Part shown: positions 31,965 to 44,218 of the stretch, piece by piece
Numbering within the stretch: position 1 is the stretch's first letter
Layout: each line of letters starts with the position of its first letter
From: Mixophyes australis
Lineage: Eukaryota > Chordata > Amphibia > Anura > Limnodynastidae
Length of the DNA stretch: 64,000 bases
Direction: 5' to 3'
NCBI GenBank assembly: GCA_036250195.1
Contig: JAVHZZ010000003.1
Coordinates: forward strand, 59,623,289 to 59,687,288
Program-made: the position numbers and the translations under genes
Notes under the pieces: model-generated
Database searches by the model: none
What the model saw: the letters and a program-made list of their open reading frames with translations, nothing else
What the model was told of the DNA's origin: nothing

Positions 31965-32804
31965 TGTCGAAGTCAGCAAATTGGATAAAGTCATTTCAAT
32001 TAAAGTCTAACAAACTTGGTTGTCTTTGTCTGAAAAGATGCGTACGGTACGCATCTACGTACAGGGGGAACGCTACGGCGTGAAAGGGCGTACGCATCCA
32101 CTACACGTGGCAGCAACAGTAATTGGTCTTTTACCATACATTCGCACAAACACGCATACTTATAAAATAGTACACATTAATGGTAGTTGCAACACATAGT
32201 CAGTTATGTCGAAATATAGTAGTATTTATATGTTATATCAGAGTTACATGCATATTAGTGAAATACACGGAATGGGTTAAAGGAATAACATCAGGAGTGG
32301 TATCATAATGAACCTTGTTACATATCCTACTGTTTGGTTCACTCTGCGAGGGAATCGCAGAGTGCATACGCAAGTTATGAATGATAGGGAATTATGAACT
32401 ACTTAAGACTAAGGAATCCTGGCGGGAAGAGCAGAGCATACCCCCTGCAGAGATGACCCCCTCCTTTGGATTCCTTAGGATGAACCAGCCAATGATTGAC
32501 AACCCCTTGGACATTCCTGAGACCCGGACCAATAGATGCAAGCTATACCATCTTCATTGTATTACTGTATTTGATTGTGTATATAAGCAGCAGCTTGTGA
32601 TCCAGAGAGCAGACATCTTGTCCCCAGACTTCAGGATTGAATGACTGCACTGGATCCAGAGCGCCTGCGATAAGTAACGGCTGTATTTACTATTACTTCG
32701 CTTGAGCATATTTATTCTTTTATTAGCGAATAAATCTTTGTGCTTTGGAAACACAACTCGAGGTTCGACAATCGTTATTGGTTAGCGACAATACGCACAT
32801 AACA
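31965..32804 (+). repeat. ERV1 3' LTR
   Basis: It starts TGTCGAAGTC and ends CACATAACA, followed by the target duplication ATTT. The TATA box is at 32580-32587, AATAAA at 32729-32734 and the U3 palindrome at 32037-32055. It is about 99% identical to the 5' LTR by eye. Confidence 0.95.
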
Positions 32805-32808
32805 ATTT

Positions 32809-34138
32809 CATACCCTTGGCAAAACAGTAAAACCCCAAGTTCTTGTGTTGTGAGTGAATAATCATACACGAACAAGATGAAGTAGAAGGATCTGTAAAGA
32901 GAGAAGGGAATTGTGAGACAGACAGAAAACAAATGTCAATCTACTGTTTGGTGAGCTCAGTCGTATAAAAAGTATGTTATTTTATTAATATCTAAACATT
33001 TCCATCAGATAAATACAAAAAGGAAAACATGTTGGAGCGGCCAATCATATTATAAGCAGTGTTCTATAATAACGTATCTGACATTGACTGCAATGACGTG
33101 AACAACGTAATAATGATCAAAGCAACAGCATATTGGGGGAATAACATTGCAGGTATCATACATTAGAAACCACAATGAATGAACCTCAGAGTGATTACAC
33201 ATACTAATAGAATATAATAAAATAGAGATTTCCTTTTAATAAGCAGGTACAGACAAACCTTCTGTTTCCCCAAAACTGATTTGTTTCTAGTACGGCACTG
33301 TAACAATATACATAAGGTGCTGTCATTACCCTATATAACATGTTCAACTATTCCTGGCATTCATACAAGGCTTGAAGTGTTTGACTTTGCGGCATTACAG
33401 TTTGTGAAATTGGTTTTACTGGATATACCTCTGAGTTATGCCTCACGCCCTCCTATTACTTTGATCTGTAGTGACATTGTTTAGCAGCATCTCTCTGTGT
33501 ACATTAGTGCAGCTAAATTCCTAAGTATTATATGGGAAGGTTAATGTGACCTAGTATACACCACACCTTCCAGGCGCTATGGAGACTATGCTGGTCTCCC
33601 CAGGTTCTGTGCCACTAACAACATTTATTTTGGATTGTGCATCGTGAGTTACACGTTACCCTTGTCTCTGTCCTCGTTTTGATTTGCTAGGTTTAAAATA
33701 AAAAAATCTGTATTAAAACTGCGTGATCTAATCATTGTGCATTTTCATACATGGTCTAGATGACTTTATAAATAATACTGTGGTAACAGTTGGAGACCTC
33801 CACACTCACAAAAATAGTATGCAGTGGAAAACCTGCACTTGTCCAATACTTAACTCCCCTTTAAATTATAAGGTGTCAGCTGTGGAATATATATATATAG
33901 ATAATTGGTTTGTAATTGCAAACTGTCTTGGCAAAATAAAAATCTAAATGAGTGATTTCTACCTTGTTGGCTTATATGAGTAGTGGGAATAAATCACAAA
34001 TAAACACCAACATGCACCTGGTCGACCCTCTGTAGAAAACTTTCACTAGGTTTATCCTGGCAAAAGCTCCTATTTACCATGGACAGAAGTGGTACAATTA
34101 ATGCTGCTGTCCTGCTATTGCTATCGCCAACCTCCAGG
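32809..34138. other. Non-coding flank right of ERV1
   Basis: No gene or repeat is recognised. A short AT microsatellite lies at about 33888-33900. Confidence 0.4.
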
Positions 34139-34146
34139 GTAATAAC

Positions 34147-34736
34147 TAGAGATGCTCAGGCTCAGATACTCGAGAACCGAACACACCCGAACTTAGGGGA
34201 TCCGAGTAGCGAGCTGAGCGGCTCTGTACTGTTGCACGCCCTCGGAATTAAAAACGAGGCAAAACGTCTTTGTGACGTCGTCGGATCTCGGATTTTTTTA
34301 AATCCATTTTTCAGATCCAACATAGCGAGAAGTGGGAGGGAGGGCGGACTCCGATTTTTCTTTTCTGCCACTGCTGTGTGCCAATGTGTCCTCGATGTTC
34401 TATGAACTGCCGTGTGTTTGTGTCATTGCTCTGTCGCTTACCATCCAGCCAGGTCGCTGCAGTCTTTGTTTGAAAGTGTATGAAAATAATATAGTGACCT
34501 GTGAGGTGGTCAAAATTGACTGCAAAATTACTTGAAATTAGTGTTATTGAGGTCAATAATAATGTAGGAACAAAAAAAGGAGCAAAATTATGTGATTTTA
34601 GCATATTTTAGCAATTTTTCTAAAAAATCCAAAACCAAAACCAAAACACACGAGGGCGGTTTTGCCAAAACATGAAACTAATCCAGATCCAAGACCGAAA
34701 CCAAAACCAGTTCACAGGGGTCAGTGAGCATCTCTA
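34147..34736. mobile_element. Non-autonomous hAT element, family D
   Basis: The ends TAGAGATGCTCAGG and GTGAGCATCTCTA are inverted repeats, flanked by exact 8-bp duplications GTAATAAC (34139-34146 and 34737-34744). Interior 'atccgag' and 'ccaaaacc' motifs match the subterminal regions of 17196-21724, its probable source of transposase. Confidence 0.9.
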
Positions 34737-34793
34737 GTAATAACAGGTCTAATTTACTTCCGAAAAAGGCTATAAAGTATTGTGCTCTACCAC

Positions 34794-35270
34794 CAGGCAC
34801 GGCGCTCCCATTAGGCAAGGTTAGGCACTTGCCTAGGGCGCCGGGCTCTGGAGGGCACCACAGATTAAAAATTTCCTTAAAACTGTGCGGCGACCGCTGA
34901 CCATACCTTTCATGGCCGCCGCACAGCTTCACATACATCCACAGGGAGGGGGGGAGGGACTATTGCTCACCACCACCGCCGCCTCTCTGCTCTGTCTCCT
35001 CCCCTCCACTCACTGACTGTCGGGCGTGACATCATCATCACGGCCCGACAGTGTCAGTGAGTGGAGGGGAGCAGACGGAGCAGAGAGGAGACAAGTTAGA
35101 AGCAGGTAAGAAAAGACGCACATTTTCAAAATCAGCGCCCCCACCCTGCACACACACACACTATTTTGTAAGTGTGCAGGGTGGGGGCGCCGATTTTGAA
35201 AATGTGCTGGGCGGGGGGCGCTGATTTTGTAAATGTGCCTAGGGCGCCACGGACCCTAGCACCGGCCCTG
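34794..35270. mobile_element. Non-autonomous hAT-like element, family C
   Basis: It starts CAGGCACGGCGCTCCC and ends CTAGCACCGGCCCTG. The exact 8-bp duplication is TCTACCAC (34786-34793 and 35271-35278). The subterminal 'gcctagggcgcc' is present near both ends, as in 4934-7302. The interior holds an inverted repeat around 34950-35080 ('ctccactcactgac' and its complement) and repeats of 'gattttgaaaatgtgc'. Confidence 0.9.
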
Positions 35271-35278
35271 TCTACCAC

Positions 35279-37530
35279 AAGTATTTAACAAAAGTAAAGA
35301 ACTGAAAACTGAGGTGAAAGAAGGGTGTGACTGCATTGTGTAAACAAAACAAAAAGCATTTGATGCTCTGCACTTACCAAACACATTATTAATGTACTTT
35401 AACTGTACTCTATTAAAAGCAGGGAATGTTAGTTCCACATATTGCACTACATGTTAAGCTGACTAACTCACATCAAAGTCTTCCCCGTCTGGCTAATCCA
35501 ACAATAAATATAAACATGAATTCAATCTGAATTTTAACATGATCATAGCTATGTTTTTTTACCTGGATTGAGTCTTACGTGCAGACAGATTTTAAAGGCA
35601 AATACTTCCCAATAGTAATAGCAGCTACCAAAGGAATCACCTGACAAAAGCTGGATCGTGATTGTAGCCACAGTAAGGGTTTATGTACTATTGACTAGTG
35701 AAAAGATTTTATTTATTACCAAGTTATTTATATAGTGCCTATATATTACCAAGGTGGAGGAAATGATGTAAAATCCAACTTCTAACCTTTTGAAAATACA
35801 TTTGGTACCCTGACCTCCCACAATATAACAATCCTGGACCTGGTAGTAAAAAGCATTTTAGAGTCTCTAGCAAAAGCACCACACTTCTAATGTACTGGGC
35901 CAATGATATAAGAAATTACACTTATATCCTAAATGATCCTGAAAACAGTAGTATGTGGTCTATCGCGACATACTGCAGTCGTGGCTTATTCTGATAGGTA
36001 GTTGGTCTCAGCTTTATATGGACTGTACCCGCTGGCATTGTACACAATAAAAATGTTATCTTTAACCACCAAGGACAAAATAGTGTGTTATACACCATTT
36101 GCCTGTTCTGTGTCCAAACACAGCTTGTACGTAAATTGTGTGTTGAAAAAGAGTATGCAACTTGAGGGTACTTCAGACCGTTTTCAAATCAAAGCGGATC
36201 TATAGATACATGTTCAGTTTGAGTCTGGGTGGAAGTGCGTTCTGTTTAAACAATACTTGCCGTACGTATATGCACATGCATTTGTACATTAAAAGTTCAC
36301 ATCAGAACACATAAAACTTTTATTTTATCAAAATGTAAAATAACTGTTAACAGTATAATCATTTATATAAATATTTTTTTTCAAATTTATTTTAATAAAT
36401 GAAAAATAAACTAAGATTACAATCTGTCCTGTACATACAATGTGTTTTATAGTATATCGTAGTTGCATAAAGTTGTTGTAATAGCTAAAGGTACTTTTTA
36501 ATTCAAAGACTATGTCATGTCAGTTATCAGTATCAGTCGGCACTTACACCTGTAGTGGGTGTATAGGGTACAGCTGCAAACAGGCGCACTTAAGACAAAT
36601 ACAGTATTTTAATTGGACACATCTCCTTAAGAACACCCGTACTGCAAATGGCCTATTTTAGTCGCCCCTTCCCTTCCCCATTCCACCACTCAAGTGGTAG
36701 ACAGTCGTGTCAGCTGTGTATGGACATGAATTGCATTCATTGGAGTAATATTCGCTTCTGATACTCACTACTGGCGTCCACCAGTGGTAGTGATCTATCC
36801 GTCAGACTTATCAGCTCATTTGCACATTGCTATTGTCATTGGCAGCAGATAGCAGTGGTGGTTTGCAATGAGCACGGTGCGTGTTTATACAAAGGAAAGG
36901 ACACATCGGTTGTCTGTAACATGGACGGAGTTACATGGACTGGATGATCGTAACAGCAACGAGCAGCTGACACATTTTCTATCTCTGTTAATATGTCTAA
37001 TTTCAGTGCAATGTGAGCACATCCCTAAGGCTCTTGGCCTATATCTCCAGTCAAGCAGATGTTATGTTAAATGTTAGGGCAGACTGAATCGCCTATGTTG
37101 TAATAATGTGTCTACTTAAACAGATAAATCCTCCACCACAATTATGATTGTTATATCTTCATTGTCAAGCAAGAAAAATAAAATTGTTTTAAGAGCTTTT
37201 TACTCCCTGAACCGACTTGTTCAAATGGTTGTATTTACTCACCCGCATACTTTTAAATGGACAAAATGCACAATATAGATAGATATGAGATAGAGATATT
37301 TTTTGTTAGGGTTTTTAGTGCACACGTCAATCCCAAACTGCAAGATTTGTGGACCTGCAATGCTTAATAAGCACATGTGGACCTACTTGTCCAGTAAGCA
37401 CTTTCCAAGGTTGTATGCCCACTTCATGTCTTAGGGAGTATCCCACAAAAATGAATCTCTTTGTACTTTTGCAGATTGGCTGATTTTCAGGAAAATGCAC
37501 TGGTGGAAACAGTAAAAATGCCACATGAAT
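35279..37530. other. Non-coding stretch, nothing recognised
   Basis: Several short open frames occur without domains or codon bias. An 'atttatatagtgcc' phrase at about 35728 may be a stub of the dispersed repeat seen at 1906. Confidence 0.4.
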
Positions 37531-37538
37531 GTCTAATC

Positions 37539-37780
37539 CATACCTCCCAACTGTCCCGATTTAGGTGGGACAGTCCCTATTTGAGGGCTCTGTCCCGAAA
37601 TCCTGATCGGGACAACATTGCCCGATCAGTGGGAAAGTTGGGAGTTTCTCTGTTCGCTGCTGCTGTGAATGGCAGAGCAGCGATGGTTGGGTGCTGTGCA
37701 AATGGAGAGGGGAGGAGAGGCCAGGGCAACCATGGCCACGCCCCCATCCCGATACTGCCTACCCAATGTTGGGAGGTATG
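37539..37780. mobile_element. MITE with CATACCTCCCAAC termini
   Basis: The ends CATACCTCCCAACTGT and ATGTTGGGAGGTATG are inverted repeats. The interior contains inverted 'gatcgggacaa' and 'cccgatcag'-like blocks. Flanking bases do not give a clear duplication, so it is probably old. The termini recall family A but are distinct. Confidence 0.65.
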
Positions 37781-39309
37781 TCAATCTACTAACACTTTAG
37801 AATCCTTCAGTAATAATACTGCTCAATTTAATGGTTAAATCATTAAGGACACGGGGACATGCGAGCCGGCTTTATTAAGGAGATGTCCAGTAGGTGTTTT
37901 TATTCTATTCCACAGGGATAAGATAATAGGCAGACATTGTTATTCTCTTTTTGCTGTCTTGGATGAAAAAAGAACATTCATGCTTACCGACTTCACTTTA
38001 GCACCACTTTGCAAAGGGCAGCAACATTGTTGTAAAATAGTAATCAATTAACAGTATTTGCAGTCTTATTGAGAGGAGTGAAAACTCTTAAAACTTATTT
38101 CATATATGACAGCTGAAATCTCTAGCACACAAATGATTTTGAAAAAACTTTCGTATAAGCTTACTTTCCAAAGCAGGAGAACAGTGAATAACAATAGTTT
38201 GCAATTTATCAGTTACGGGATTTTACAATTAAAAATGTGTTACATCCCATTCTAAATGGATACTAAATCTTAAAACAGAAGCAGAGTCATTAAATGTGAA
38301 AAGGCATCTTGTAACATTTAAAAGGGTGTAACGTTTCACATACAGTGAGGTCAGGAATTGTGCACAATTGGGCATCTTTATAGTGGTCTTCCCAAGAGAG
38401 TGGGAGACCGAATATAAATAAGTTATCTCTTTGGAGAGATGTAGGTTCAATGCATGCTCTAATTCCCTGCTTCTTTCTTCCACATCTGTAACGCACCTGG
38501 GTGCACTAAGCCAATGTCTCTCCAAGGAATTCAATGATCTCTTCGTGAATATCTGTCAATGCTCTGTTCACCTGTAAAAACAACACGAAACCTGGGGGGA
38601 GGCTGAAATAAATAGGACTGTGTACAATTGTCCCTAATTTCCAGGGATAGTCTCAGGTTTGTACTTGTAAATTTGTTTTTCTATGGACCTAGTACCATCC
38701 CTCTTTTTCTGCATGTCACATGCACTTCTTAGTTCTTAATATCTGTTCTGATCCTCAGGAAGAATTCAAAAGTCAAAAATTAGATTATAATCAAATGAAG
38801 TAAACTTGACATAATGAGGATTGTCTTGCGCCAACTCCAACCGAGACTACCGTATGTCGCATGTAACATGCGTAGATATACCATCTCAGCAACAAGGTGT
38901 CCCTGAAAATTATTTTAAAATGCATGCACACATTGACTGAGTTTAATATAGAGAGTCTTGTTCACCAAGTACTGCACTAAACACAACATGGACAACTTGG
39001 CTGCCCTAGTCTAAGTTCCAAAACACACTTATTATAAACCACCACTAATGCTACTAAGTAACATTTTATAACCACTTGCAAAAGATGAGTCACAGAGGTC
39101 TACAACTCTGGACCCAAACACTATATACATACCAAAATTCAACCCGCTCGCCTTTGTTAATTGTACACCAGAGGCATGCAACCTCTGGCCTGCTAAGACT
39201 TGTAGTTCTCCAGCAAAGGGACACCCACGGGTACCAACTCTACATTGGCTCCAAAACCTGTGCTTTTAATTTTGCATTATCACTAGTAGTGTATTAAACT
39301 ACAAGCATT
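37781..39309. other. Non-coding stretch, nothing recognised
   Basis: No coding, RNA or repeat signal that I can support. Confidence 0.4.
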
Positions 39310-39389
39310 TGATGCCTAATGATCTTTCTTTAAGTTTATTAGTGCCATCTAGTGTTAAAGTGAATGCATGTGAATGAGAAAATACAGCC

Positions 39390-39780
39390 CTTTGATCGTT
39401 GGGCCTGAATTGATTTTTTTTACTTTTCCCAATATTTTTTTAACTTCATAGAAAGAGATTTTGATGGCAGATAAGATTGGCCCATCTAGTCTGGCCAATT
39501 GTTGACCTATGGCAACCTCAAACCTTATTTGATCCTTTATTATTTGTAAGTATATCCTTATGTCTATCCCAAACATGTATATATTGCTCCACTGTATTAG
39601 CCTTAATCACCTCTAATGGGAGGATATTCCACTTATACACTACCCCTTCTGTGAAGTAGTTTTCCCTCAAATTTCCTCTGAACCTACTTCCCTCCAGTGT
39701 CCGTGCAGGTCCTCCTGTTATAATACTTCTCTTCCTTTGAAGAATATTTATCTCCCGTACCTTGTTCAAACCCTTGATAT
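39390..39780 (-). pseudogene. Fossil of a CR1/L2-like LINE, C-terminal end of ORF2
   Basis: On the minus strand, 39518-39769 reads LRENYFTEGVVYKWNILP and VEQYIHVWDRH. This recalls the closing segment of CR1/L2 ORF2 proteins ('F..R.V..WN.LP' followed by a D-R/K-H ending). Plus-strand phrases 'ggcccatctagtctggcc' fit its 3' UTR. Only this tail remains; the RT core is absent. Confidence 0.55.
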
Positions 39781-39987
39781 CAATTCATGAATATCAACTA
39801 TTCACATTTAAATAGGCAGTGTTCTGACATTTTTTAATGGTGTGTAAGGACTATGTTTTGCCTTAGACTAGTAACACACCATAGGCTGTTAAGGAGAGCT
39901 GCTTCCCTGGCCTTTCCTGAAATCCATCAACCAGGTGATTGCTGGAGATTGTGGAAGAAAAATCATACTGCCTACTCTGCCAGACTC

Positions 39988-40122
39988 GGGGTAGTAGACC
40001 AGGCAGTAGTAGGCCTCAGGGTAGTAGACCAGGCAGTAGTAGGCCTCAGGGTAGTAGACCAGGCAGTAGTAGGCCTCAGGGTAGTAGACCAGGCAGTAGT
40101 AGGCCTCAGGGTAGTAGACCAC
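39988..40122. repeat. 30-bp tandem repeat, about 4.5 copies
   Basis: The unit 'ggtagtagaccaggcagtag' plus 'taggcctcag' is repeated almost without change. Because 30 is divisible by 3, all frames stay open on both strands, giving repetitive open frames that are not taken as genes. Confidence 0.95.
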
Positions 40123-40395
40123 CCTTTCTGGAGAAATGGGGTAGGGGTGGCGATGCTGCTGTTGTCTCCTTGGCCACCAGTACTGCTGAACAGAGCAGAG
40201 AAGGGTCCCTTCTGAGCATTGCTGAACCCCCCTCTTCTCCGGGCCTGTAGGCCGCGTTCCCTGCACCCATGGTAGTTCAGCCACTGAGCTTATAGTTTAG
40301 CAGGATACTATATTTCTGGATGATGGTATAACCGGCTTACAGTTCGTGGTCTGTTTTCTATTTTCTCTTCTGTCATCTGTGAAAGATATCTATCT

Positions 40396-40718
40396 CTTAC
40401 TTACCACTTTCTATTTCTCCCCTCCAGGAGATCCCAGAGGGGAGGGGAATAGTAAGTGCAGAGGAGGGTGGGGAGTAGAGAATTGCCTCATTTTGGCTCT
40501 GCCCCCTGTGTCAAAATGACACATTTGTGCCATTTGGTTCAGAGCCAAAATTACGTGATTTGCGACAAATCGCGTCGAGACCCTGTACTACCAACTTCCC
40601 TATGAAGTAGGCAAGATGCGGGAAAATAGCATGTTCTCCCAGGAGTCACGGAGACCTACCCGGAATATGGAAGTCACCCGGATATTCACAAGAGTCACAC
40701 GGAGAGTTCACAAGTATG
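40396..40718. mobile_element. MITE, family A, with perfect 8-bp duplication
   Basis: It starts CTTACTTACCAC and ends TTCACAAGTATG. ATCTATCT occurs at 40388-40395 and 40719-40726. The interior has 'ctccaggagatccc', 'gtaagtgcag' and 'ctcccaggagtcacgg', the shared family A blocks. Confidence 0.85.
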
Positions 40719-40726
40719 ATCTATCT

Positions 40727-41635
40727 CCTCATTCTGTAAGGTATAAGGAAAGTCAATGATTTTTTTTTTATTGTATAAGTCTGGAGGACAAGTGCTATTA
40801 TATGCATCTAATAGTATCACTTGTGTATAATACAAGTAAACATTTCTGCAAAAGCTACACTGGCTTGTGGCAGTGATATTGTTTGACTTAACCCCCAAAG
40901 CCATTATTCAAATATTAAAAGAGGAGACGTAAAGGCTATCAATGGGAATCATATGTCAAGATTGAATCCCATTAAATACATACAGAAATGCAGATGTCTG
41001 GGAAGACACGTATCATCTACAATACTATATTTTAAAGCAGCATCAAAATATAAACCCCTCTGTGAATGGTGACTGCAGTGTATTACACTGAGCCTGTCTG
41101 TGGGATGAGGGAAACATAAGCTGACTGGGTGGGCTTGTGCGGTGAATAGAAATGGGATTAAATGAACACTTGTCATATACACAAGGGAGAGACACTACAA
41201 TGCAAATCCTTTTAGGACATATCCCATTTTCTATTTCCTTCCACCTTATTGCTAATAGGTTCTATAATCTAAACTATTCTATCACATCTGACAACTTAAA
41301 AAATATCCTGACACAGAGCAGACGTAAGAGGAAGCAGGTGTCCCTTTCTTCTGGTAACATATACAGTTTAAGCTGTCAAAAAGACAAATACCCCCTTTCC
41401 TTTAAATGATGTGAATACCAAGTTTTGAATTACATTGTTTAGCGCCAATTGTACAACAAAACACAGAGAGCAGTCTTTGCATATACCTATGGTACCCACT
41501 TCATCCAGTCTGAAGGTTGGATCATTGTATTAGACAAGCAGTTTACAATTATAACTTAACTATGCTGTTATGATGTATTTAACGAGATAAACGAGGCTTT
41601 ATCTTCACACAGGGTCAGAAATACGTAATATTCTA
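40727..41635. other. Non-coding stretch, nothing recognised
   Basis: Only short frames on both strands; no domain or repeat seen. Confidence 0.4.
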
Positions 41636-41886
41636 GGGCCTGATTCATTAAGGATCTTAACTTCAGAAACTTCTTATTTCAGTCTCCTGGACAAAACCAT
41701 GTTACAATGCAAGGGGTGCAAATTAGTATTCTGTTTTGCACATAAGTTACATACTGACTGTTTTTTCCTGTAACACACAAATACTTGATAGCTTATTTGT
41801 ACACTGAAATTTAAAGCGGATATTTGTGTGCTACATGAAAAAACAGTCAGTATTTAACTTATGTGCAAAACAGAATACTAATTTGG
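41636..41886. mobile_element. Palindromic MITE, family F, right end missing
   Basis: It starts GGGCCTGATTCATTAAGG and matches 22303 onward, including the inner pair around 'gtgtgctacatgaaaaa'. It stops after 'cagaatactaattt' without the right terminus, so it is truncated. Confidence 0.8.
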
Positions 41887-43569
41887 TTCTGATACATTAA
41901 AAAAATCAGAATGCAATCAGTTGAGCTGCTGTGATGTCACTGGCCCTGCTCTCACCAATCCAGACAGGGCATTTATGCACAGCATCTCTGTAAAGCTGCC
42001 AATCAAATTCTACCTGTTACATAGGCACCTCCCTGCTGCCTAACATAGAGGTTGAGTGAAAAAGCATGATGGACATATTTAGTAAAGTATAAGATCAGTT
42101 ACATCAGGTGTAATATTCAGCTAAGTAATACACAGTTTTGAGATATATATTTTATAGAGCACCAATATATAGTGTGTCATATAGTGTGACATCAGAGTAT
42201 GCAAAACTGTAAAATAAATTATTCAGCAGTTCTGCAAAACTGAGGTACTACAATTATTCTAGCCATACAAAGTATATAAAAGGAGAAGAGCGCCATAGTG
42301 TAACATAGTTCAGAACAATCTGTGCCCAATATAATCAGTGTGCATACGTTTGTAGAAAACGTTTTGAGCTTATCTGGTTGATAGATCACTGTAGAACTCC
42401 GCAACAGATCATGTACTCGTCTGGAAGACACTTTCCTACACTTAAGGGCAGTCCAACCATGCCCCATCCCCCCCATATGGTATATCCAAATGTACCCCCA
42501 CTACTGAGGGGGTCTCTACTGGGCTCTAAAAGGTACTGAAGGGTGGATGGTGCAGCCATTAGAGTGGTGAATAGAATGAAAACACTAAAAGGCGAGATAT
42601 CGCTATTCTACATAACAGTCCACCAGCAGAACAAGCATAGCAACAGTTGTTAATTATCGTTAAGGCATTCACTTACATCACATCGTAACTCATAGAATAG
42701 ATGGCTTCAATTATTACTATTGAATTTAAGTGACAGAAGACAGTTATTGATGACAACGGAGGAGTCTTACCAGACAGACCTAGAGATCAGACCCAGAAGG
42801 AGCACATGATACACTATTTTTCCTTGCCTGCCCTCTATTTTTGTAGACATTTTCTGCATCAAAGTAACATTTGGGATTAGAGAGCAGGTCATATATCTTC
42901 AGGATCAGATCAAGTTACCCATTATTCTGAGGTGTTAGGGTTTCTGGTTTAATATAAGCTTCAGGGTATGAAGTTAATCTTTACCAACAGATATCCCCAC
43001 CCCACACAGATTATAAATACACGATTCCCCTTGATAGCCTTTGCATCTCCCATATTAATATTTGAGTAAAGTCTTTGGGCTTTAAGTCAAACAATATCAC
43101 TTCAACAAGCTAATGTAGTTTTTTCAGAAATTAGAAAAAAATAAGCTGTCAATCAACAGACTAATTTCTAAACTGGTCCATTCATTTCTTCAAAAAATAA
43201 AATAATTATCTTACTAGTCATACTATTGAGTTTGTAAGCCCCATGGTAATGTGAGATTAACTGATGACAATGCACGAGACACCAAAAATCCCAAATTTAT
43301 TGTACTACTATAAAACTACAAATTCTAATCATCCACTGGCATTCAAGTTGCCTAATGACAGTAATGGATTCAGGATGTACAACTGTGATTGTCCCCTCTA
43401 GTGACACTCTCTGCACTTAACAACAGAGCACATTCCTATTAAGTAAAGAGCTTGCAGTTCTGTTGTAAGGGCAGGAGGCATTTGCGTATTAAGGAACATC
43501 ATGCAAGCCCCACGCTGTACACAGAACACTTTCCTATGTTTAGACTAAAGGGCAGTGTCGTTACACTCC
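41887..43569. other. Non-coding stretch, nothing recognised
   Basis: No gene or repeat that I can support. Confidence 0.4.
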
Positions 43570-43570
43570 T

Positions 43571-43748
43571 GGGGGTAAATGTATCAAGCTGAGAGTTTTC
43601 CGGCGAGTTTGAAAAATCAATCAGATTCTAGCTGTCATTTATTTAGTGCATTCTACAAAATGACAGCTAGAATCTGATTGGTTGCTATAGGCAACATCTC
43701 CATTTTTCAAACCCGCCGGCAAACTCTCAGCTTGATACATTTACCCCC
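43571..43748. mobile_element. Palindromic MITE, family E ('GGGGGTAAATGTATCAAGC')
   Basis: It is nearly a perfect inverted repeat from 'gggggtaaatgtatcaagct' to its complement. The centre is 'gacagctagaatctgattgg' and complement, around 'tttatttagtgcattctac'. It is non-coding. Confidence 0.85.
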
Positions 43749-43749
43749 T

Positions 43750-43908
43750 GGGGGTAGATGTATCAAGCAGCGAGTTTCTGGCGGGTTACAAAAGTGGAGA
43801 TGTTGCCTATAGCAACCAATCAGATTCTAGTTATTTATTTAGTACATTCTACAAAGCTAGAATCTGATTGGTTGCTATAGGCAAGATCTCCACTTTTCAA
43901 GCCCCCCC
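43750..43908. mobile_element. Second family E MITE, back to back, right end truncated
   Basis: It begins GGGGGTAGATGTATCAAGC one base after the previous copy. The core 'gcaaccaatcagattctag' and its complement are present, but the central stem is shorter and the right terminus is replaced after 'ttttcaagccccccc'. Confidence 0.75.
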
Positions 43909-44218
43909 AAAAGTGTGTGCTCTATAGTGAACTTTAATGAGAAACAAACAAATCAATTTGACCACTAAGTGCCTCCATGATTGTGAGTTGCAAGATACAG
44001 ACTTTTTCTCAGTGAAAAAAGAAATCTCAAATTCCCCTAGTGTTTACAATCTGTGGATGGTGATTACAGAAACATTGACATGGTACACAATTGCAGAACA
44101 TTTTGTGATACATGATCTAATTTGACACATGCCATTGATGATTTAGTATTTCCCTTGTCTGCTAATGCAGAGGTTATCTATGTTATTTATCAAGTTTTTT
44201 TTATATAGCATCTATATG

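Larger units (their letters stand above)
23129..32808 (+). mobile_element. ERV1: complete endogenous retrovirus, gamma/epsilon-like
   Basis: Two near-identical LTRs (839 and 840 bp) bound an interior of about 8 kb with PBS, leader, gag, pro, pol and env on the plus strand. The 4-bp duplication ATTT lies at 23129-23132 and 32805-32808. The LTRs begin TG and end CA. A proline-tRNA-type PBS, a UAG at the gag-pro boundary and the D,D35E integrase place it near gamma/epsilon-retroviruses. This is classification by motif, not by phylogeny. Gag, pro and pol carry inactivating changes; env is open. Confidence 0.95.

Noticed and set aside
39853..40284. Three 100-130 codon frames on both strands
   Set aside because: They are kept open by a 30-bp tandem repeat and have no similarity to a known domain.
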